Assembly (NCBI GenBank): GCA_030849465.1
Contig: JARVLF010000015.1
Location: 310,001 to 374,000 of the forward strand
Direction: 5' to 3'
Source: Moesziomyces globuligerus
Taxonomy: Eukaryota; Basidiomycota; Ustilaginomycetes; Ustilaginales; Ustilaginaceae
DNA length: 64,000 nucleotides
In this document: positions 57,017 through 64,000 of the stretch, piece after piece
Layout of the letters: each line of letters starts with the position of its first letter
Position numbering within the stretch: the first letter of the stretch is position 1
Notes under the pieces: model-generated
The model's input: only the letters and a program-made list of their open reading frames with translations
What the model was told of the DNA's origin: nothing
Database searches by the model: none
Made by a program: the position numbers and the translations under genes

Positions 57017-60000
57017 ATGCCGTCGCCTCTCAAGCCGCGGCGCTCGCCGCGGTCCCGCATGTCGCTCGCTGGCACCGGCTCGGGCGGTGTCCCTCTCGGC
57101 GGCTCTTCCATGAGCACCAAAGCTTCCCTCTCCGACACGGCCGCCAAGGAGAACAACCGATCCGCTAGACTTTCCACCGCCGCCAAGGACGATACCATGC
57201 GGGCGGCCAAGGAGCGAGTCACCAGCAAGAAGCGTGCTGCTTCCGTCGGCGGCGCTGAGCTCGACACGCTGCTCAAAGAGTCCAACACAAAGGCCAACGC
57301 CAATAGCACCCTCGCCATCACAAGCAGACGCAACGCGCCCGGTCCCAGGAAGAGCGCCATCCGATCCGTACCGCAAGTCTTCCTCAGCCCCACCGGCCTC
57401 GTTCCCAGTCCGGAGTCCAGGCGCGGTCTGCCCATGCCCTCGCTTACAGAGCAGATCGCCCAGATCGGAAAGCCTGATGCCGCTGCAACCACCACCGCCA
57501 GGTCCAAATCCAGCCGCTCGTCCATGCCCAACAGCGCTGGCCCCGAAAGCGCCGCATCTGCAGCCAATGGCACAGGTCGAGCTCGCGACTCGATGCAGGT
57601 CAGCAGCTTTGCGTCTCTGGCTGCCAGTGTCACCAGCATCGTCTCCTCATCCTCTGCTGCACCTCCTCCCTCGCGAAACGCAATGACCCAAGTCCTCCGC
57701 CCCAAGCGCAGAGTCACCTTCAGCTCGCGTCAGGAGAAGACCGAGTTTGCGCGCGACGAGCCCACCCTCCGCCTCGGTAGCCTCAGGAGGGAGCAGGTCT
57801 CGCCGCCCTCCACTCCCGCCAGCGCCGGATTTGCCTCGTACATTCAGTCCCAAGACGGATCCAGCTCCGAGAGCGACAGCGACAGCGAGTCCGAGTCAGA
57901 GTCCGAATCCGACATGGATCTCGACGCCTCCAACGAACTCGCCGCCAGGTCGCTCGCTGCTTCTATCGCAGCCTCGCTGCCCCACGATGACTCCACGCTT
58001 GACGTGTCTGCCGACACTGCTGCCGACGACAGTGTCGCATCCGGGTCCGATGCGAGTGGCATGGACTTCACCGGCACTCACGGCTCGGTTCAAAAGCGGT
58101 CCATCGCCGACACATCCGACGACCAAGTCGACATGAGCTTGCAGGGCGAGGACTCGGTCCAGATGGATATCACCCAGGCCATGCACTCTGTGCCTGCCTT
58201 GAAGCGCAGACGAAGCAGCACGGCCGCCGACGAGTCGACCTCGACCGACGCCTCCGACGACCACATGGGAGATGGCTCCTCCATGGACCTCGACAAGACC
58301 GTCACCATGGAGTTCACGGGCATCCACGCCGGCCCGCAGGACGATGACTCGGACGACTCCGATGCCAGCGACGACAGCGGGCGCATGGACATGACCAAGG
58401 CCATCACCACCAAGATCGAGGCCAAGAGAAACGGCGATACCACCGTTGTCACCAACTTCGCCGATCCCAACAGCAGCGACTCCGATGGAGATGACACCAT
58501 CCAGCAGGATGCCACCATGCCCATGGAGATGACGCGCGCCGTAACAGGCTTGATCCGCGAGAAGGAGCCAGCATCGAGCGACATGGACCTCGTCGACTCG
58601 AGCTCCGTCCGACCCTTTGCGTCGTCGGACGACGCTTCCATGGCCATGGACATGACCATGCCCATGGGCCACGTTCTCGACGCCGCAGCCTCGCCCTCTA
58701 AGGCCGACCGCGCTCCCACAAAGTCGCCGCTCAAGCTCGGCGACGGCGCGCCCAGTCCGTTCCACCCCACGCCGGGCAAGTCCCCAAGCCGATTCCGCCA
58801 GTCACTCCGTGGTGGTGTCGCTGCTCTCGAGACAACAGCCCAATCGCCTGCACAGCGCGTCGGCGGCGCTCTCCCGCCTCCGGCTCTTGTCAGCGACGTC
58901 GGCATGCAGACCGACTCGAGCTCGTTCCGCCGTTCCATCATCGGAGGAGTCGCAACGTCTGCTTACCAGCATTCCCCGGCGAGACGAGTCCAGGCGCAGG
59001 AGGGCAGTTCCGCCCGCGCAGCCAGCGCATCGCCTTCCACCAAGCCAAAGGTGTCGGCCGTCAGCACCCTCGTAGGCCAGCGCAAGTCGCTTAGCAGCAT
59101 CGGTGTGGACCGACCCAACGGCCACCCCTTCGCCTCGGCCTCGTCGTCGTCGTCGCCCTCGAAAGCCAGCCCGAGACGCCGCGCTGGCCGCTCGTCGATC
59201 GTCGCGGCAGTGTTGCCGGATCTGTCGAGCGCGGCCACCAACGACGATTCGTTCCACTCGGCTGTCGAGTCGCGCACGAGGTCGGCCAACGGAGCCAGCA
59301 GCGAGCCCAACGACACCTCGGTCGCCCACTCTGCCGTCTCTGACCTCGCTGGCGGCGCAGACAGCTTCGACGACTACAGCCGCGAGGAGCGCAACGGCGT
59401 GCCCCTGCAGATGCCGCTCAACGACTTCCTGCGCTTCGTCGGCGTGCACTTCAACGACGACATGAGCGCCTCGCGCCGCAAGCCCGTGCCGCCCACCAAG
59501 GCCGAGTCGGGCGCCAACGGCGAGGCGGCGACCGAGGCGGCGGCGCCAGTGTCCATGATGCGGCTGGTCAAGGCGGCGTGCGGCGCGGTGCCCCAGCTCG
59601 AGGCGCTGCGGGAGGCGTGCCGCGAGATCAAGGAGCAGGTGGACGACGGCCGCGAGAAGATGGTCGAGATGGAGCAGGCATTCTACGACTCGCCGCCGGA
59701 CTTTGTGCGCGAGATCATGGGCCTGCAGAACGAAGAGGAGCGCCGCGACATGGAGGCGCAATTCAAGCTGCAGAAGCAAGCGGCGCGCGCGCTCGTCAGT
59801 GCCGACTACTACGGATGGCGCCTCGACAAGGAGTTCGACCAGGAGATGATCCAGACGCTGCAGGCCTACCACGGGCGGCTGCAGTGCGACCTGCACATTG
59901 TCGAGACCAAGCGCCAGCAGCTGCACGGCGAGATCCTGCCCGTGCTGCGCGCGAGGCATGCGCGGCTCAAGGCCGATCTGGCGTTGGCCAAGCAGCGCCA

Positions 60001-61003
60001 GGCCGAGATCGAGACGTGCGATGCCGAGGAGCTCAAGGGGCTGTACTCGAGCATCGAGGAGCAGCACGAGGTGCTCGAGTCGATGCGTGCCAAGCTGATG
60101 GACGTCGAGGAGCAGCACGAGCGCCTGCTGGTGCGTCTCGAGGAGAACCGCGAGAAGATGGCGGCGGCGCAGGAGATGGTCGACAAGGCGCACGCGACGG
60201 TGGACCAGATCCAGGGCTATACGCGCGGCGAGGCGGGGAGGCTGTTGCGCGAGATCCGCAATCTCGAGAAGCTGCATCTGGTCCGCGTGATCGACAACGG
60301 CTTCGACCCGAGCCTGGACGAGGTGGAGGAGGCCGAAGGCGTGCAGGCGCGTGGCGAGCGGGATGTGGTGCTGATCCTGGATGGCTGGCTGCAGGTGTCG
60401 ATGACGCTGCTGGCGAGCAGCACGAGCAGCAAAGTGTCGCGCATCCGGCTCAAGCAGAAGGGCGTGCGCACGAGCAACGACGACACGAATCTGGTGCGCA
60501 AGCTCGCGGTGCAGATCCTGCAGGCCGAGTTCGACGACGACTTTGCGGATGCGGTGGCACACGATGCGCTGGTCGTGCTGCGCCGCATCAGCCAGACGCT
60601 CATCCGACAGCGCATCCTGCTGGCCGAGATCGAGCATCTGCGCTGCCGATTCCCCGTCCAGCTCGTGGAAGAGGTGGGCCGGTATCCGACCTCGGTCCTG
60701 GCGCCGGAGGCCGAGGCGTCCGAGGATGCGGCCGAGCGCGTCGACAACGAGGTGGTGCTGCAGGCGAGCGTGCTGCTGCCCAACAAGAGGAGCAAGATCA
60801 TCATCACGGCGCTCTCCGATCTCAAGGGCGTGGGCGAGAGCCGCTCGATCCTGCTGGCGGACAGCGTGCGCGTCGAGCGCACGTACGGCAGCGTCGACAC
60901 AGAGGCCATGTCGCTCCAGATCCTCGACTGCATCGAGACGGACCCTACCATCGGCTCGCTCAGCAAGGCGTTCATCGAGACCATCGAGACGTTTGACAGC
61001 TGA
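57017..61003 (+). CDS. SPC105: Kinetochore scaffold KNL1/Spc105/Spc7
   Basis: 1328-residue outer-kinetochore scaffold of the KMN network, which links microtubule attachment to the spindle checkpoint. The long disordered N-terminus carries the PP1-docking motif RVTF (232-235). Six MELT-type motifs, which Mps1 phosphorylates to recruit Bub3-Bub1, occur at M349 (MDFT), M383 (MDIT), M431 (MEFT), M457 (MDMT), M503 (MEMT) and M544 (MDMT). Acidic Ser/Asp runs lie between them. From about 780 begins the Spc7 domain (PLQMPLNDFLRFVGVHFNDDMSAS) and then a long coiled coil (about 860-1090, Glu/Lys/Gln-rich). A C-terminal folded part (1110-1328) is consistent with the tandem RWD region that binds Mis12. 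Single exon; start in a strong Kozak context. The large minus-strand frame (58802-61102) is a shadow. Confidence 0.95.
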   Translation: MPSPLKPRRSPRSRMSLAGTGSGGVPLGGSSMSTKASLSDTAAKENNRSARLSTAAKDDTMRAAKERVTSKKRAASVGGAELDTLLKESNTKANANSTLAITSRRNAPGPRKSAIRSVPQVFLSPTGLVPSPESRRGLPMPSLTEQIAQIGKPDAAATTTARSKSSRSSMPNSAGPESAASAANGTGRARDSMQVSSFASLAASVTSIVSSSSAAPPPSRNAMTQVLRPKRRVTFSSRQEKTEFARDEPTLRLGSLRREQVSPPSTPASAGFASYIQSQDGSSSESDSDSESESESESDMDLDASNELAARSLAASIAASLPHDDSTLDVSADTAADDSVASGSDASGMDFTGTHGSVQKRSIADTSDDQVDMSLQGEDSVQMDITQAMHSVPALKRRRSSTAADESTSTDASDDHMGDGSSMDLDKTVTMEFTGIHAGPQDDDSDDSDASDDSGRMDMTKAITTKIEAKRNGDTTVVTNFADPNSSDSDGDDTIQQDATMPMEMTRAVTGLIREKEPASSDMDLVDSSSVRPFASSDDASMAMDMTMPMGHVLDAAASPSKADRAPTKSPLKLGDGAPSPFHPTPGKSPSRFRQSLRGGVAALETTAQSPAQRVGGALPPPALVSDVGMQTDSSSFRRSIIGGVATSAYQHSPARRVQAQEGSSARAASASPSTKPKVSAVSTLVGQRKSLSSIGVDRPNGHPFASASSSSSPSKASPRRRAGRSSIVAAVLPDLSSAATNDDSFHSAVESRTRSANGASSEPNDTSVAHSAVSDLAGGADSFDDYSREERNGVPLQMPLNDFLRFVGVHFNDDMSASRRKPVPPTKAESGANGEAATEAAAPVSMMRLVKAACGAVPQLEALREACREIKEQVDDGREKMVEMEQAFYDSPPDFVREIMGLQNEEERRDMEAQFKLQKQAARALVSADYYGWRLDKEFDQEMIQTLQAYHGRLQCDLHIVETKRQQLHGEILPVLRARHARLKADLALAKQRQAEIETCDAEELKGLYSSIEEQHEVLESMRAKLMDVEEQHERLLVRLEENREKMAAAQEMVDKAHATVDQIQGYTRGEAGRLLREIRNLEKLHLVRVIDNGFDPSLDEVEEAEGVQARGERDVVLILDGWLQVSMTLLASSTSSKVSRIRLKQKGVRTSNDDTNLVRKLAVQILQAEFDDDFADAVAHDALVVLRRISQTLIRQRILLAEIEHLRCRFPVQLVEEVGRYPTSVLAPEAEASEDAAERVDNEVVLQASVLLPNKRSKIIITALSDLKGVGESRSILLADSVRVERTYGSVDTEAMSLQILDCIETDPTIGSLSKAFIETIETFDS
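58061..58657 (+). repeat. MELT-motif array within KNL1
   Basis: Six degenerate M-[D/E]-[F/I/M]-T motifs spread over about 200 residues, each amid Asp/Ser-rich spacers. Positions are given in the KNL1 entry. Confidence 0.85.
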
Positions 61004-61502
61004 GCCGTGGCTCGTGCTCTTTCTTAATTTTTCCCCCTGTTTTGTTTTGTACTTGTACCGTATGCGTTCGAATGCTTTGTACTGGTCAGTGTCCGCGTGC
61101 ACAGAGTGATAGAGCGTGTGTCATGGCGAGAGGAAGCGGTTGAACAAATGCTTTTGGTGGGGCTGGATGGTGGCTAATGTACACGAGTCTCCTCTCGATC
61201 CCTACGAAGGTAAAAGGGGGAGGCTCCAAGGAGGTTTTGTTACAGATGAGTGCTGAGGGGGGTGGTGCGACTTTCGAGTGCGGGCATGACCGGGTGGAAG
61301 GGCGTGCTTGTCAGATCTCCGCGGCGCGGGAGGAACGCGTCTTGGTTGCGTTGCGTACCGACTTCTATCGCGACTTGGCATAGGTCTTGAGCTAGCCAAC
61401 TCGCAGCTATAGACCAGCGCGTCGGCTGCGGGCGCAGTTGACCCTCTCCCACGTCGGTGCAAGGCTTATGTCTGCATCGTGGATGACTGCTGCGATGAAC
61501 GT
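61004..61502. other. Convergent intergenic region
   Basis: 499 bp between the stops of KNL1 and MRP10. No gene seen; T-rich 3' flank after KNL1 (61020-61050). Confidence 0.5.
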
Positions 61503-61825
61503 CTAGATCTGCTTGGACAAACGGGCGAGGTGGTAGTTGATGGTCGGCTTGGACACGCCACCACGAGGTTTCTATGGAAAGCAATTAGCGAGAGCGATCG
61601 AGATCAGTTCACCGTGCTGTTGTGATATCCTCGCATGCTGACTGTGGATGTACTTACTCTTGCCGACATGCAGTCCTGGAGGGCGCGAGCCGAGTCTTTG
61701 CAGGCGCCGATGTTGTTGATGTCGTTCGCGGAGGCCCAGCAGGCGAGCATGGTGGCGAACTCGGCGGCACAGGGTGCAGCGGCCGCGTCCTTCTTCGGCC
61801 TCACCTTGAGCTTGTTGAGCTTCAT
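61503..61825 (-). CDS. MRP10: Mitochondrial ribosomal protein Mrp10/mS37 (two exons)
   Basis: Exons 61658-61825 and 61503-61571; the 86-base intron (GTAAGT..ATAG) is phase 0. The product is 78 residues. Small-subunit mitoribosomal protein imported through the Mia40 pathway and, in yeast, passing on to the matrix. It begins MKLNKLKVRPKK, then a twin CX9C motif: C-AAEFATMLA-C and C-KDSARALQD-C, with the ACWAS segment of the family. The second exon supplies KPRGGVSKPTINYHLARL, the conserved Mrp10 C-terminus (PTINYHLARL), which confirms both gene identity and splice sites. Without splicing, the frame runs into an unrelated tail. Divergent from Sec61-beta. Confidence 0.93.
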
Positions 61826-62209
61826 CGTGTGCGGATGAGTGTGCAGAGATGGTGTCGGAAGAAGCTCCTAACGGGTAGGCATGGTACACAAATTTCCCAG
61901 CGAGTCGCGAGGCCCCGACTGCCGGCGTTTTGTTTCTTATCGGCCGGGTAAGGGGCGTGAGGCGCGGACCCGAATCTCGCATCTCGCACACGGCGGCTGT
62001 GGGTGTGAGGTGGAAGGCTACAGCTCGCCGCTCTGGGAAAAGGACCCCAACCCCACCTTTGGGACAGCGAATGGCAAACGGCGCGTGGCCAGTCCGGCTC
62101 CAACGCACTTCTTCCAAGCCCGCCCAGGCCACTCAGCCACGTCTCCACACGACCAGCTCCGAGCGCATTCGCCTCACCACCATCATCACTCACAAACACT
62201 CGGGTCAAT
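61826..62209. promoter_or_regulatory. Divergent promoter region, MRP10 / SEC61-beta
   Basis: 384 bp between start codons of two housekeeping genes; C/A-rich near Sec61-beta. No TATA box seen. Confidence 0.45.
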
Positions 62210-62952
62210 ATGGTACGTACAGCTGTGCCGCTCGCTGGCAATGCGTGTCCGTGGACGCTGGGATGGATACAGTCGCTTACGCCTCACCACCACCTTGCTC
62301 CATGACACTTTCAACTTTCGAATCGCACCCTACTCTCGCCTTTCCAACTCGCCCTTGGACCTGCCTTTCTGCATGATGCCGACCCGACTCGTACACGTAC
62401 CTGATGCACATTACGGCGAACGGACATCTCGGGCTCACACCGGAAACTGCTGGCGCACCGTTGATCGCCTCTTACCGCGAACCTGGACTCGACCGACGAT
62501 GCACACGCCCTGCCGGACTGGTCAATCATGATGATGCTGTAGTCTGACGCAAAGGCCACTGGCGCTCAGCCCAACCTCGCCGCTCTGGCGAGCAAGAACT
62601 CGCAGGCCGTCCGGTAAGTTCGAACCACCGCTCGGGACACCTGGGCTTCCCCGCGATCGGCGACAACACCGATGTTAACCATGTCGAATTGCTCTTGATC
62701 TCGATCGGTATCTTGTGCGTATCGGCGATGCGCTGCAGACGACGTGCTGCACAGCAGGCGGCGAACAAGCCCAACTCGGCGCGTGCGGCGGGCGCCGGCG
62801 GCTCGTCGTCGACCATGATGCGCCTGTACACGGACGACAGCAAGGGTCTGAGCGTCGACCCGGTCGTGGTGCTCGTGCTCTCGATCGCCTTCGTCTTCTC
62901 GGTCGTCCTCCTCCACATCATCGGCAAGTTCATGAGGTGGTTCGCAAAGTAA
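62210..62952 (+). CDS. SBH1: Sec61-beta, ER translocon subunit (three exons)
   Basis: Predicted exons: 62210-62212 (the ATG alone), 62543-62613 and 62739-62952; introns of 330 bases (GTACGT..GTAG) and 125 bases (GTAAGT..GCAG). The product is 95 residues. Tail-anchored component of the Sec61 protein-conducting channel. The N-terminus [18 protein letters not shown], a basic RRRAAQQ segment, [20 protein letters not shown] (the family's most conserved stretch) and the C-terminal membrane anchor [20 protein letters not shown] fit the family closely. Length is typical. The internal exons are secure from frame and family match; the start-codon-only exon is the best fit because no other ATG can join SDAKATG in frame nearby. 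Transcript data would settle it. Confidence 0.86.
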
Positions 62953-64000
62953 CCAGCTCGACGACGCGACAACGTCGGTCAGCCCCATGCCCGAACTTGG
63001 AGCAGTCCATCACAGCCGCACATGGCCTTGCAAGGTCGGCGATGCCGAGGCTCGTCGATCAGTATATCGGCTGAGACAGACTCGCGGAGGTGGCGGATCT
63101 TGGCGGCTGCGCAGGGATGCAGGCTGCTCCGGAGATCGATTTGTAAATACCATGGCTTGTTGGGCCCAAGTCACCCTGTTTCTCGACTTGTCCTCTGTGC
63201 GCGTACTGTCCAGCTGTGTGTGAGCGCCTCTGACGTGGGGGAAACCTTCGCCTTGCGATGGAGTGCAGCGGTGGAACAGCTAGCTGGGGTAGGCATGGCG
63301 ATCGCCTGGGATCGTCGGATCGGCACCCGATGGCATAGCGTGGCGAAGGGGTTGGATGGTGGTTTTTGCGACCATCATTTTCGACCTCGATTCGGACGAA
63401 GAGCACGATGTCTAATTTGTCGGATCCTCTTCTGCGCATCGCCCGGCTGGTAGAGATTCGTGGTCCTGAAGGGCCTGTGCCGCAAGCAACGTACACTGCG
63501 AGTGACTCGGCGCATTCGACGACACACCCCGCATCAACGCGGATCCCTGTTCACTGCGGTAACTTTTTCGGAGGCGGTCGGATCGGGGTAGGACCGCCTG
63601 CCCGATGTGGGAGACCCGGAACAGGCTGCACTGGTAGAGACTGTCTAGGCGGCTAGGAACACGACTCGAACCTAAACGGCAGGCACGAAGGAACGAGATC
63701 GCCACGGCTGCCTCCCGAAAGATGGAATGCACACCAGCCCCTTGCATACAGAACCCAGCTAAGCTTGATTCGCGCATCTCACTTCCCTTGTCCTCACCGC
63801 CTTCCACAACGCATCCAGCCCTCACCTACTCAGGCCTGGAGAGGCAAGTCCCTCTTCAAGCGATGCAAGGCCGACACAGATAGCGTGAGAACAAGCAGCA
63901 GCAGCACGGTCGATTCTAGACCCTAGAGCCCAGGCGAGCAACGATGGCCGATGCGTGTGATCTCACGAAGAGAGTGATGGCGCGATCCAGCTCTGTCCTA
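62953..64000. other. Right edge, no supported gene
   Basis: No convincing gene. A frame starting at an ATG at 63408 (MSNLSDPLLRIARLVEIRG) has a plausible start (A at -3) and could be the first exon of a gene running past or near the edge, but it ends without a recognisable motif. Confidence 0.4.

Noticed and set aside
58802..61102. 766-codon frame antisense to KNL1
   Set aside because: His/Arg/Leu-rich with no motif; fully explained by codon bias of the kinetochore gene.
63408..63656. Candidate first exon MSNLSDPLLRIARLVEIRG
   Set aside because: Plausible start, but no downstream exon or family match can be seen, so it is only mentioned in the edge entry.
63600..63700. Possible minus-strand tRNA (GGTTCGAGTC-like sequence near 63664)
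   Set aside because: No five-base T-stem forms around the loop and no acceptor stem can be drawn.

Overview
This window looks like chromosomal DNA of a smut-type basidiomycete (Ustilaginomycotina, close to Ustilago, Sporisorium or Pseudozyma). The placement is inferred from GC-rich, compact, mostly intron-poor genes, from short introns (about 75-130 bases) with GT..AG ends, from long Ser/Ala-rich disordered stretches inside proteins, and from clearly eukaryotic fungal gene content. I see no rRNA gene, tRNA gene, transposon or CRISPR array, and nothing bacterial or viral.

Layout, left to right. 1-13 kb: UDP-glucose dehydrogenase, a Cdc1/Ted1-type phosphoesterase, a Ptc7-like mitochondrial PP2C phosphatase, a small DUF1770/Atg43-like protein, an AidB-type acyl-CoA dehydrogenase and flavocytochrome b2. 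12.8-26.2 kb: a Ser/Ala-rich orphan, a universal stress protein, a GFA-PuuE deacetylase fusion, an acetyltransferase-Mss4 fusion, an exo-glucanase-like GH5 enzyme without a signal peptide, and a three-exon kynurenine formamidase. 26.4-31.3 kb: a secreted orphan protein, acyl-protein thioesterase and a quinone oxidoreductase. 31.2-35.1 kb: a 3.8 kb stretch with no convincing gene. 35-43 kb: a Ser-rich orphan, a PAF-acetylhydrolase-like lipase and a striking amphipathic-repeat protein. 44-63 kb: a housekeeping block of NAT9-like acetyltransferase, TFIIIA, SNAPC3/SNAP50, mitochondrial EF-Tu, SPT5, Dus1, the kinetochore scaffold KNL1/Spc105, the mitochondrial ribosomal CHCH protein Mrp10/mS37 and Sec61-beta.

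Shared themes. About eight of the products are probably mitochondrial (Ptc7, Atg43-like, Cyb2, possibly GH5, the oxidoreductase, the repeat protein, EF-Tu, Mrp10). RNA polymerase machinery is concentrated at 45-55 kb: TFIIIA and SNAPC3 start head to head 357 bp apart, and SPT5 lies nearby. Several short or spliced genes (Mrp10, Sec61-beta, NAT9, APT1, kynurenine formamidase, Atg43-like) become complete only after splicing; I give exon boundaries from splice signals and reading frame, not from transcripts.

The best candidates for something undescribed are the amphipathic 22/18-residue repeat protein (41098-43122), the acetyltransferase-Mss4 fusion (19110-21158), the secreted orphan (26477-28180) and the TFIIIA/SNAPC3 head-to-head pair.
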